Shown here in pieces: positions 9,830-18,757 of a stretch of 64,000 nt of DNA. Source of the DNA: Kiritimatiellia bacterium (GTDB lineage: Bacteria; Verrucomicrobiota; Kiritimatiellia; CAIVKH01); NCBI GenBank assembly GCA_027493775.1, contig JAOSKE010000001.1:867651-931650 (forward strand). The letters run 5' to 3'. Numbering within the stretch: position 1 is the first letter of the stretch; every line of letters begins with the position of its first letter. Both the position numbers and the translations under genes were made by a program. Under the pieces are notes generated by a model, which saw only the letters and a program-made list of their open reading frames with translations, did no database searches and was not told the DNA's origin.

Positions 9830-10030
9830 ATGTGGAACGGCGGGAACACGTTCACCATCACCTCCACCGAAGTGAACCCCGCCCACCGTGGAAATGGCTA
9901 TGCCAAAACCCTCGTCCTAAAAGCTGCTGAAATCGCCAAAGAGCGCCAAGCCAAAGTAATCCCCCAATGCTCCTACGCCCGCGCAGTTTTTGAACGCGCC
10001 CCAGACCTCCGTGCACTCATCGCCAAATAG
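9830..10030 (+). pseudogene. 3' fragment of the small GNAT acetyltransferase gene
   Basis: A 66-codon open frame whose last 60 residues are identical to the C-terminus of the GNAT protein encoded at 7106-7396. The first part, MWNGGNTF, aligns with LWNGTSTF of the intact gene. The N-terminal third is missing, so no acetyl-CoA-binding fold could form. It is best read as the downstream target duplication left by insertion of the restriction-modification module. Confidence 0.8.
9847..10029 (+). repeat. Direct repeat copy 2 (183 bp, perfect)
   Basis: Identical to 7213-7395 and in the same orientation, 2,634 bp downstream. It begins 51 bases after the methyltransferase stop codon. The 240 bp between this repeat and bioA contain no gene I can support. 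Confidence 0.93.
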
Positions 10031-10272
10031 CGCCGCCATCCCAAAACGCCTAATCTTTTCCACTGACCGCAAGAACCGCATTGTTTATTCGATCAACGAG
10101 CGCTCAAAAATGGTCTTCCTGCTTCGCACAAAAATCTGGGGCGGAGACGAAGGGCGCCAGTTCGAAAAACAGATGACGAACTTCTCACCCGACCTTCCCG
10201 TCAGACCGTCTATTTACTCCGTGCGCAGAGGCGAAAGTCGTGATTTAGTGTCAGCCGTGAGGCGGTTTATTT

Positions 10273-11555
10273 ATGAGTGATGATATTCGAGCATGGGATC
10301 GGGGGTTTGTTTGGCATCCGTACACGCCGGCTTCGAGTGTGGCGGCGGGGGAGATGCCGGTCATCGTGCGGGGGAAGGGATTTATTTATTCGATGACCGG
10401 GGTCAGCGGTTCGTAGATGCGATTTCGTCCTGGTGGTGTATGGCGCTGGGGCATGGTCATCCGCGAATCGTGAAGGCGATTCAGGATCAGGCGGTGGTGT
10501 TGCAGCAGAGTATTCTCGGAAACTTCACGCATCCGCAGGCGGCTGAATTGGCGCGGCGGCTGGCGCTCCTTATGCCAACTCCTGACCGGCACGTCCTGTT
10601 CGCGAGCGACGGGGCGAGCGCAGTGGAGCAGGCGTTGAAAATTGCGATGCAGTATTGGAACAATATCGGTCGGGGCGAAAAGCATCGTTTCGCGTGTCTG
10701 CACGGGGCGTACCACGGGGATACGCTGGGCGCAATGGCGGTGGGCTATCTCGATGAGTGGCACCGCCCGTTCAAACCGGCGCTGTCGAAGGCCATCCAAC
10801 TCCCCTTCCCAATCGCAGCCGATGCGTTCTCCATCTGGGAGGAGCAACTGACTCAACATCGCGACGAGTTGGCTGCGGTAATTGTTGAGCCGCTCTGCCT
10901 GGGCGCGGCGGGGATGTTAATGTATCCGGCTGAACTCCTCCACAAGCTTGGGACGTGGTGTAAGGCGAATGAGGTGCTGCTCATTGATGATGAGATTGCA
11001 ATGGGGTTTGGCCGGACGGGACGGATGTTTGCGTTTGAACACGCGGGGGTGGACCCGGATTTGGTCTGTGTGGGCAAAGCGCTGACCGGCGGCGCGCTCC
11101 CGATGAGCGCGACGATCGCAAAGAATTTTCTGTATGAGACGTTTGGCGACGAACCAGCCGACCACACGTTGCAACACGGTCACACCTATTGCGGAAATCC
11201 AATCGCGGCGGCGGCGGCGAATGAGGCGTTGCGAGTTTATGAGGAGATGGGAATCGCGGAACGCGCGGCGGCGCTCGGAAAACGTCTTGCAGCGCAACTG
11301 CAGGCGCTTTGCAACGCACCCGGCGTCCGCGATGTTCGGTGTTTGGGCTTAATTGGCGTTGTCGAGCTGGAGCCGAATTTTGGCCCGAACGCAACTTTCC
11401 GCCCCGGTTGGGTACGTCAACGCCTCCAAGAGCAGGGTGTTTTGCTGCGTCCGCTGGGGAACGTCTTCTACCTGATGCCGCCTTTTATTATTAAGGAAGA
11501 GGAGCTGGACGAGTTGGTGGCGACGTTTGTCGCGGCCATTCGCGCGGCGTTGTAG
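10273..11555 (+). CDS. bioA: Adenosylmethionine-8-amino-7-oxononanoate aminotransferase (one frameshift)
   Basis: PLP class III aminotransferase making DAPA from KAPA with SAM as amino donor. The N-terminus from ATG 10273 reads MSDDIRAWDRGFVWHPYTP, the diagnostic BioA start with its HPYT(Q/P) substrate segment. The frame then breaks near the G runs 10370-10374/10377-10379; adding one G gives VRGKGIYLFDDRG. Other motifs: DAISSWWCMALGHGHP, LIDDEIAMGFGRTG, and PLP lysine in CVGKALTGGALPMSAT. The repaired length is about 427 residues, normal for BioA. It is separated from bioFHCD by the accessory island and converges with dgkA. Confidence 0.93.
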
Positions 11556-11567
11556 GCGCCCACCCTT

Positions 11568-11945
11568 TCAGCGCGCAAAAAGTTTTGGCAGGAAGATCAG
11601 TGCGCCGATCATGGCAGCGATGATTGCGGTGAACAGCACTCCGGCGGCAGCGACATCTTTTGCGCGGCCGATGCCGGGGTGGGTACCGGGGTGCAGGGCA
11701 TCGGCGAGTTCTTCAATCGCGGTGTTGAGAGATTCGGCGGCGAAGACCAGGCCTATGCAGATTAATAATGCAGCCCACTCAAGACGGCTGACGTGGAGGA
11801 GAAACCCGAGGAGAACGGTCGCGATTCCCGCAAGGGCATGAAATCGCGCATGGCGCTGGCGGGCGAGAAGACACATCACACCACGTAGGGCGTGAAGAAA
11901 TGAAAGCGCCACACCGCGCCATCCAGGTTTTCGGAATTGGTTCAT
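11568..11945 (-). CDS. dgkA: Diacylglycerol/undecaprenol kinase family protein
   Basis: Small (125 aa) integral membrane kinase of the DgkA family, recycling diacylglycerol or undecaprenol. Three hydrophobic helices are visible: residues about 33-50 (ATVLLGFLLHV), 55-70 (WAALLICIGLVFAA) and 98-120 (AGVLFTAIIAAMIGALIFL). The catalytic signature ESLNTAIEELAD follows helix 2. The substrate cannot be told from sequence. It is convergent with bioA, with only 12 bp between the stops, and divergent from aceE. Confidence 0.88.
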   Translation of the reverse strand: MNQFRKPGWRGVALSFLHALRGVMCLLARQRHARFHALAGIATVLLGFLLHVSRLEWAALLICIGLVFAAESLNTAIEELADALHPGTHPGIGRAKDVAAAGVLFTAIIAAMIGALIFLPKLFAR

Positions 11946-12094
11946 ACTGGCTTGCTTCTAGCATTTTCGCAGAGGTGGGTTCAAATGTCGTGAGCAAAAG
12001 GATATTGCGTTGTTGCCGGTTCTGCACCACAAGGGCTTGCGTTTTTTCCGCCAATACGTATGTTGACCATCTCTAACTGAAAGGTGTTGCGTTC

Positions 12095-14771
12095 ATGACG
12101 GATGCCAATTTGAACCCGGAAAATATTGAAGCTTTGGAGACCCGCGACTGGCTTGATTCGCTGGAAGAAATGTATCATTCCAGCGGCCCGGATCGTTTGG
12201 CGAACCTCTTGACCGACCTGCAATTACACGCTCAGAAAATGGGTGTCAAATTGCCGGTCACTTCGGAAACCCCTTATACAAATACAATCCCACCGCATCT
12301 ACAGCCGGCCTACCCTGGTGATCGCGAAATTGAACGCCGAATCAAGAGTCTCGTGCGCTGGAACGCGATGGCGATGGTCGTGCGGGCAAACAAGGCGACG
12401 GACGGTATTGGGGGCACATCGCAAGCTACGCTTCGAGCGCGACGCTCTACGAAGTAGGCCAGAATCACTTCTTCCGTGGGCGCACAGAAACCCAAGACCC
12501 GGATTTTATCTTTTTCCAAGGCCACTCCGCACCCGGCTTTTATTCTCGCGCGTTTCTTGAGGGCCGCCTGTCGCGCGAGAACCTTCACAACTTCCGCCGA
12601 GAATTGGCGAAAAGCGGTGGCTTGTCATCCTACCCCCACCCGTGGCTGATGCCGGACTTCTGGCAGTTCTCTACGGTTTCGATGGGACTCGGCCCGCTAA
12701 TGGCAATTTATCAGGCGCGTTTTATGCGCTATCTCGAAGACCGCGGGTTGAAGAAGCCTTCCGATCAAAAGGTATGGGCGTTCCTCGGCGACGGCGAAAC
12801 GGATGAGCCAGAGACGCTCGGCGCCATCTCCCTCGCGTCGCGCGAGCATCTCGACAACTTGATCTTTGTTATCAACTGCAATCTGCAGCGGCTCGACGGG
12901 CCGGTTCGCGGGAACGGCCAGATCATTCAGGAACTGGAAGCGAATTTCCGCGGCAACGGCTGGAACGTCATCAAGCTGATTTGGGGTAGCGATTGGGATC
13001 CCCTGCTCGCGGCGGACAAAACCGGAATCCTAGTCAAGCGTATGGGCGAAATTGTGGACGGCGAGTTCCAGAAATACTCGACCGAGTCCGGCGCCTACAT
13101 CCGCAAACACTTCTTCGGCAAATATCCTGAGACGCTCAAACTCGTTGAGCACCTCAGCGACGACGAGCTTACACGCCTGCGCCTCGGCGGGCACGATCCC
13201 GAAAAGGTCTATGCCGCATTCCGTGCTGCGATGCACAACAAAGGCACGCCGACCGTCATCCTGACCCGGACCATCAAGGGCTACGGCATGGGTGAAGCGG
13301 GTGAAGGCAAGAACATCACGCACCAGCAAAAGAAAATGAACGAGATTGAGCTGCGCGAGTTCCGCAAGCGTTTTGACATTCCGATTCCCGAAGACGACGT
13401 GGCGCATGCGCCATTTTATCGTCCGGCCAAAGACAGCATCGAAATGCAGTATATGCTGGAGCGCCGCCGCGAGTTGGGCGGATTTCAACCGAAACGCGAT
13501 ACGCGCCTCCGTCCCATCATAATGCCGGAAGACGGCTTGTTCACGGAATTTGAGAAGGGCACCGGCGACCGTCCCGCTTCCACAACGATGGTCTATCTGC
13601 GAATGCTCACAAAGCTCGTGAAGGATCCCAATATCGGAAAGTTGATTGTTCCAATTGTCCCCGACGAGGCGCGCACGTTCGGCATGGAATCGCTGTTCCG
13701 CGCCATCGGCATTTACGCGCACATGGGTCAGCTCTACGAGCCGGTGGACGCGGAAAATCTGCTCTACTATAAGGAAGCGAAGAACGGCCAGATTTTGGAA
13801 GAAGGCATCACCGAAGCCGGTTCAATGTGCTCCTTCATCGCGGCAGGCACGGCCTATTCGGAACTACGGGATCAATATGATTCCGTTCTTCTCCTACTAC
13901 TCGATGTTCGGCATGCAGCGCGTCGGCGACCTCGTCTGGGCCGCCGGCGACATGCTCGCCCGCGGCTTCATGCTCGGCGGCACAGCGGGCCGCACCACCC
14001 TGAACGGCGAAGGCCTGCAGCACCAGGACGGCCACAGTCATTTGCTTGCCTACGCGGTGCCCAATATCAAAGCGTACGACCCCCGCGTTCGCGTACGAAA
14101 TGGCCGTGATTGTTCAAGACGGTCTTCGCCGGATGTACGTCGAGGGTGAACACTTGTTCTACTACTTGACGATGTACAACGAGAGCTACCTCATGCCGGC
14201 AATGCCGAAAGGCGCCGAGGAGGGAATTCTCAAGGGTATGTATCTCTTGAAAACATCCGATCTGAAAGGATCGAAGCTCCGCGCGCAACTGCTGGGCAGT
14301 GGGCCGCTCCTTCCTGAAGTGTTGAAGGCGCAGAAGATTCTTGAGGAACAATACAAAGTCGCCGCCGATGTCTGGTCTGTCACGAGCTACAAGGAATTGC
14401 GCGTGGACGCCATGCAGGCGGATCGGTTCAACCTCTTGAACCCGACGGGGACAAAGAAAGTGCCCTACGTTTCGGAATGCCTGAACAGCACCGAAGGCGT
14501 GATCGTCGCATCGTCCGACTACTTGAAGATTCTACCCGACGCCTTGCAGCGCTGGCTGAACCGCCCCATCTACGGTCTGGGCACGGAAGGCTACGGGCGC
14601 AGCGAAACCCGCGAGGTCTTGCGCGACTTCTTTGAGATTGACGCGCGCTACATCGTGCTGGCAACACTGACCCAGCTCGTACAAGGCGGACAGTTGAAGG
14701 CGGATGTCCTGCCCAAGGCGATTCACGACTTGGACATTGACCCCGCGAAACGCAACCCTCTTACTGATTGA
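12095..14771 (+). CDS. aceE: Pyruvate dehydrogenase E1 component, homodimeric type (three frameshifts)
   Basis: Thiamine-diphosphate enzyme decarboxylating pyruvate and acetylating the E2 lipoyl arm. ThDP motif [12 protein letters not shown] ... [11 protein letters not shown] is visible, as are [21 protein letters not shown] (first 20 residues suffice) and the C-terminal transketolase domain. Three indels break the frame: one G missing in G5 at 12410-12414, one extra G at 13860-13861, one extra C in 14080-14084. Correcting all gives 891 residues, matching AceE (about 887). Fifteen bases separate it from aceF. Three independent breaks in a central enzyme with otherwise perfect conservation indicate sequence error. 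Confidence 0.92.
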
Positions 14772-14785
14772 ACCTGGAGATCATC

Positions 14786-16081
14786 ATGGCTGATATCGAA
14801 TTCAAACTCCCACCGCTCGGCGAAAATGTCGAATCCGGCGATGTGGTAAAGATTGCGGTCAAAGTCGGCGACACCGTTGAGAAGGATCAGACGCTGCTGG
14901 AGGTGGAAACAGGAAAAGCTTCGGCCGAGATTCCATCTCCTGAAGCCGGCACAATCAAACAGATTCACGTCAAAGAAGGCTCCAAGGTCAAAGTCGGGCA
15001 AGCCCTCTTTACCATCGCAGCAGGCGGTGCGGTGTCCGCCCCCGCACCGGCAGCCGAGCCCGCAAAACCCGCACCGGCAGCACAGACCCCGGCGCCCGCG
15101 CCATCTCCGGCCCCAGCCCCCACCCCATCGCACACAGCAGCCCCGCCGCCGCCGACAACGCCCGTTGAAATTGCAACGGGAAGCTCTGCATCGGCTGCGC
15201 CTTCCACGCGCAAATTCGCGCGTGAAATCGGCGTGGACATCAACAGTGTCCCCGGCTCCGGGCCGGGCGGACGCGTTTCGGTGGACGACGTGAAAAACTT
15301 CTCTCGCGCATTGAGCGCCGGAATGGTTCGCTCGCCCGGCAAGAGCGCGGCCACACCGCTCCCCGATTTTTCGCGTTGGGGCGAAGTCGAGCGACAAACG
15401 CTCAACAACGTTCGCACTGCAACTGCGGAACAAATGGCCTTCTGCTGGGCCACCATCCCGCACGTCACCCTCCACGACAAAGCGGACATCACGGAACTCG
15501 AACGGCTCCGCAAAGAGTCTAGGAGCAAGGCGGAAGCAGCGGGCACAAAACTTACCATTACTGCATTCCTTGTTAAAATCGTGGCCTCCGCGCTCAAGGT
15601 ATTTCCAAAAATCAACTCAAGCCTCGACCTTGCGCGCGGCGAACAGATCATCAAGAAATACTACAACGTCGGTGTCGCGGTGGATACCGAACGCGGATTG
15701 GTTGTCCCCGTTCTGCGCGATGTGGATCGCCGCAACGTCATCCAACTATCCATCGAACTGCAACGCGCGGCGGATCGCGCGAAGGCTCGCAAACTCAGCC
15801 CGGACGACATGACTGGCGGCTGCTTCACCGTCACCAACATCGGCGGTATTGGCGGCGGATTCTTCACCCCGATCATCAACCATCCCGAAGTCGCCATTCT
15901 CGGCGTCGGTCGCGCGGCATACGAACCGGTGCTTGTGGACGGCTTTTTCCAGCCGCGCCTCATGCTCCCGCTCTCGCTATCCTTCGACCATCGCCTTGTT
16001 GACGGCGCGGACGGCGCCCGTTTCCTGAAATGGGTCATCGAAGCCATTCACAACCCAGCTCTACTTTCCCTGGAGGGTTAA
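14786..16081 (+). CDS. aceF: Pyruvate dehydrogenase E2, dihydrolipoyllysine acetyltransferase
   Basis: 431 residues from ATG 14786, preceded by GGAG; the open frame extends six codons upstream into the aceE stop region. Domains in order: one lipoyl domain (about 1-77) with lipoylated Lys44 in EVETGKASAEI; an Ala/Pro-rich flexible linker (about 83-135); a peripheral-subunit-binding domain (about 140-177) with TRKFAREIGVDINSVPGSGP; and the catalytic acyltransferase core ending in SLSFDHRLVDGADGARF with the active-site His. One lipoyl domain rather than the three of E. coli. Cotranscribed with aceE and lpd. Confidence 0.95.
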   Translation: MADIEFKLPPLGENVESGDVVKIAVKVGDTVEKDQTLLEVETGKASAEIPSPEAGTIKQIHVKEGSKVKVGQALFTIAAGGAVSAPAPAAEPAKPAPAAQTPAPAPSPAPAPTPSHTAAPPPPTTPVEIATGSSASAAPSTRKFAREIGVDINSVPGSGPGGRVSVDDVKNFSRALSAGMVRSPGKSAATPLPDFSRWGEVERQTLNNVRTATAEQMAFCWATIPHVTLHDKADITELERLRKESRSKAEAAGTKLTITAFLVKIVASALKVFPKINSSLDLARGEQIIKKYYNVGVAVDTERGLVVPVLRDVDRRNVIQLSIELQRAADRAKARKLSPDDMTGGCFTVTNIGGIGGGFFTPIINHPEVAILGVGRAAYEPVLVDGFFQPRLMLPLSLSFDHRLVDGADGARFLKWVIEAIHNPALLSLEG

Positions 16082-16084
16082 TTC

Positions 16085-17503
16085 TTGAGCACATCAACCA
16101 GTCACGCTCCCTTGCTTGTAATCGGTGGCGGCCCCGGTGGCTATCCCGCCGCATTCCTCGCCGCCGACCTCGGCATTGAAGTCACACTCGTGGATATGGA
16201 TATGAACCCCGGGGGCGTATGTCTCTATCGTGGCTGCATTCCATCAAAGGCTCTCCTCCACGTTGCGCGCGTCCTCACCGACGCGAAGGACGCCAGCGAA
16301 TGGGGTGTCACATTCAGCGAGCCGAAGGTGGACCTCGACAAATTGCGCGACTGGAAGAACAAGGTCGTCAGCAAATTGACCGGCGGCCTTGGAATGTTGA
16401 CCAAGAAACGCAAAATCACCTTTGTACAGGGCCGCGCAAAATTGCAGTCCAACAACACCGCAATTGTCGAACTCAAGGACGGCAAAAAGCAGACGATCAC
16501 GTTCGATCAGTGCATCCTCGCCACCGGCTCACAACCCGTGATTCCAGGGAATATGAAGATCGCCTCGGATCGCGTCATGGACTCCACGGGCGCGCTCGAT
16601 ATTCCCGATGTCCCCGGCAGCCTCCTCATCATCGGCGGCGGCTACATCGGCTGCGAACTCGGCAGCGTATATGCCGCCCTCGGCTCCAAAGTCACCGTTG
16701 TTGAAATGCTTCCCCAACTGCTCACCGGCGCGGATCGCGATCTCGCCAACGTCCTCATCAAAGCGCTGGAGCAGAAGTTCCACTCCATTCTTCTCAAGAC
16801 AAAAGTCGTTGAGATGAAGGAGAAGGGCAAAAAGATCGAAGTGAAATTCGAAGGACTGCACGTCGAAAAACCGGTTCAGGAATTTGATCGCGTGCTGATC
16901 TCGGTTGGACGCCGCCCGAACAGCTCAGGCATTGGCCTTGAGAACACCAAGGTTGAGGTGGACGAAAAAGGATTCATCAAAACCGACAAACAACGCCGCA
17001 CGGCAGAGCCAAACATCTTCGCCATCGGCGACGTTGCCGGAAATCCGATGCTCGCCCACAAGGCTTCACACGAAGGTCGCGTAGCAGTCGAGGCCATCAT
17101 GGGACATCCTTCTATCTTCGACCCACGCGCCATCCCGGCGGTCGCGTTCACCGATCCGGAAATGGCCTGGTGCGGCCTCACAGAAATGCAGGCGAAGGAA
17201 GAAGGCCGCGAAGTAAAGGTTGTTTCCTTCCCGTGGGCCGCGTCAGGACGCGCCACCACACTGGGCCGCAACGAGGGACTCACTAAACTGATTCTCGATC
17301 CGCGCACCGAACAGGTGCTTGGCGTAGGTATCGTCGGCGTTGGCGCCGGAGAAATGATTGCGGAAGGCGTGCTGGCTGTGGAAATGGCCGCGCGCGCGGA
17401 CGACTTGAAGATGACCATCCACGCGCACCCCACCCTGTCGGAAACGATGATGGAAGCCGCGGAAATCTTCTTCGGTCAAGCCACGCATACGCTTGGGCGC
17501 TAA
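16085..17503 (+). CDS. lpd: Dihydrolipoyl dehydrogenase (E3)
   Basis: FAD flavoprotein reoxidising the E2 lipoamide and passing electrons to NAD. 472 residues from a TTG start three bases after the aceF stop, with GGAGGG upstream. Seen: FAD Rossmann motif [12 protein letters not shown], redox disulfide in [16 protein letters not shown]-binding [35 protein letters not shown], and C-terminal active-site [14 protein letters not shown] differs slightly from the more usual CLNVGC but both cysteines are present. Last gene of the aceE-aceF-lpd operon. Confidence 0.95.
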   Translation: MSTSTSHAPLLVIGGGPGGYPAAFLAADLGIEVTLVDMDMNPGGVCLYRGCIPSKALLHVARVLTDAKDASEWGVTFSEPKVDLDKLRDWKNKVVSKLTGGLGMLTKKRKITFVQGRAKLQSNNTAIVELKDGKKQTITFDQCILATGSQPVIPGNMKIASDRVMDSTGALDIPDVPGSLLIIGGGYIGCELGSVYAALGSKVTVVEMLPQLLTGADRDLANVLIKALEQKFHSILLKTKVVEMKEKGKKIEVKFEGLHVEKPVQEFDRVLISVGRRPNSSGIGLENTKVEVDEKGFIKTDKQRRTAEPNIFAIGDVAGNPMLAHKASHEGRVAVEAIMGHPSIFDPRAIPAVAFTDPEMAWCGLTEMQAKEEGREVKVVSFPWAASGRATTLGRNEGLTKLILDPRTEQVLGVGIVGVGAGEMIAEGVLAVEMAARADDLKMTIHAHPTLSETMMEAAEIFFGQATHTLGR

Positions 17504-17538
17504 GACCACCCTGCGCTTAGTGCGAAGAGCATCGCGCA

Positions 17539-17583
17539 TCAGGTTTCAGCATGCCACGGCTGGGGGGCAAAACTGAAACCTGA
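17539..17583. terminator. Strong hairpin between lpd and cutA (terminator-like)
   Basis: A perfect 11-bp inverted repeat, TCAGGTTTCAG at 17539-17549 and CTGAAACCTGA at 17573-17583, with a 23-base loop that has a nested TGCC/GGCA stem. It lies 36 bp past the lpd stop and between convergent genes, so it could end transcripts from both sides. There is no T-tract, so classic intrinsic termination is uncertain; it may instead be an mRNA-stabilising hairpin. Confidence 0.5.
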
Positions 17584-17686
17584 AGCGCGCCCGGCGCAGG
17601 TCACGTTGCGTTGATAAAGGAACGCAGTCGGCAAAATCAATGAGATCCGACTGATCCGACTGAGGAACCAAATACCCCCAGAGCCT

Positions 17687-18023
17687 CTACTCCTCCACCG
17701 ACGCAGCAATCCAATCAATGAACGCCTTGTTCCCGCCCTCAATCGGCAGGGCGACAATGCAGGGCGTGTCGTAGAAATGGAGTTCCTTCACGCGCACCGT
17801 GAGCTTCGTAAGTTTCGAGCGGGTGGTTTTTGCCAACAACGCAACTTCCCGCGCATTTTGGATCCGACCCTTCCACTCATAGATGGACTCGATGGCGCCG
17901 AGAACATTTACACAGGCGGCGAGCTTCTCGCTGACCAATGCCAGCGCAATCCGACGGGCCTCCGTCCGATTCGCCACAGTGATATAGACAGAACAAGTTT
18001 TTTTCGCTGCGCACCGACTTCAT
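17687..18023 (-). CDS. cutA: Divalent-cation tolerance protein CutA (one frameshift)
   Basis: Small trimeric CutA1 protein, linked to copper tolerance in E. coli though its mechanism is unsettled. Visible: TEARRIALALVSEKLAACVN, IYEWKGRIQNAREVALLAKT and HFYDTPCIVALPI. The uninterrupted frame starts only at a GTG inside the first beta strand. Removing one T from the T7 run at 17998-18004 links it to ATG 18023, which has GAGGAG upstream, giving MKSVRSEKTCSVYITVANRT and 111 residues, the normal length. Confidence 0.85.
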
Positions 18024-18200
18024 CGTTTCTTCTCTCCTCATACACTATGCCAAAATTTTGCGACCGCTGTCCCGTAAAAACACTCATCTGCGAATCCCTG
18101 TTCTCATTTTTGACAAACAACTCGCCCCTCACTCAATATTTTCAACCGCAAGCAGCAAAAAGGTCCCTCAAAAAGTCGTTTTCAGCGGAATATTTCAACT

Positions 18201-18215
18201 TGGCACGGCGACTGC
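18201..18215 (+). promoter_or_regulatory. Putative sigma-54 promoter of the lipoprotein gene
   Basis: TGGCACGGCGACTGC matches the -24/-12 consensus TGGCAC-N5-TTGC with one mismatch and has the invariant GG-N10-GC spacing. The predicted start, about 12 bases after the GC (near 18227), gives a leader of roughly 15 bases before ATG 18242. Judged by eye only. The window also encodes a sigma-54 activator (34827-36311). Confidence 0.55.
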
Positions 18216-18241
18216 TTATTAGAGAGACGTTAGGGCTTGTC

Positions 18242-18757
18242 ATGAAGCGATTCTTCACGATAGGTAGTTGTCTGGTGGCAGTGGCCGTCTTGAGCGGTTG
18301 TGGAACCGTCCGGGAGGTCTATAAGCCGACGCAACTTGGAAACCTAGCTGATAACCGAAATGACAGTGATATCGAAATTACGTTGCGCCCGGATAAGGCC
18401 CATGCACGGATCGGCGACCCGATCACGTTCACAGTCTCCATCCGCAATGTCGGAACGCAGCCGATTTTGATGCCCAGTGATCCGGATTTATTGATGATGT
18501 GGATTTATCCAGACGGGAAACGCGACAACCTGATTCGCAACGAGCGGAAGAACAAAACCGAGTGGTTGGTCTTGAAGCCCGGCGAAGAACGCATCGCGCA
18601 CTCCGTCATCACCACCTACTATTTTGATCGAAGCGGAATCCACGAGTTCCGCGCCGTACTGAACGGCGCGAACGAGATCGCGATGAGTTCGACCCGCCCC
18701 ACATGGCACGGTCGCGCGGTCTCGAACGGATTCGGAGTTTTATTCGAAGGAAATTAA
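18242..18757 (+). CDS. Predicted lipoprotein of unknown function
   Basis: 171 residues from ATG 18242. The N-terminus has a lipoprotein signal peptide, basic MKR followed by a hydrophobic stretch and lipobox VLSGC (Cys20), so it is likely lipidated and placed in the envelope. The mature part (from about residue 45) reads like an immunoglobulin-like/intracellular proteinase-inhibitor-type beta fold: IGDPITFTVSIRNVGTQPI and a later WLVLKPGEERIAHSVITTYY. The open frame extends 155 codons upstream without conserved features. The next gene overlaps its stop by 4 bp but on the opposite strand. Function unknown. Confidence 0.72.
   Translation: MKRFFTIGSCLVAVAVLSGCGTVREVYKPTQLGNLADNRNDSDIEITLRPDKAHARIGDPITFTVSIRNVGTQPILMPSDPDLLMMWIYPDGKRDNLIRNERKNKTEWLVLKPGEERIAHSVITTYYFDRSGIHEFRAVLNGANEIAMSSTRPTWHGRAVSNGFGVLFEGN

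Noticed and set aside
9990..10280. 96-codon frame between the second repeat and bioA
   Set aside because: It starts inside the GNAT stub in another frame and overlaps the bioA start; no recognisable motif or ribosome site.
12410..14084. Programmed frameshifting or true decay of aceE
   Set aside because: Three separate shifts of mixed sign without slippery sequence or pseudoknot, in an otherwise fully conserved gene, fit sequencing error better.
17777..18241. Upstream extension of the lipoprotein frame
   Set aside because: The extension overlaps cutA and carries no conserved sequence; the signal peptide with lipobox starts cleanly at ATG 18242.
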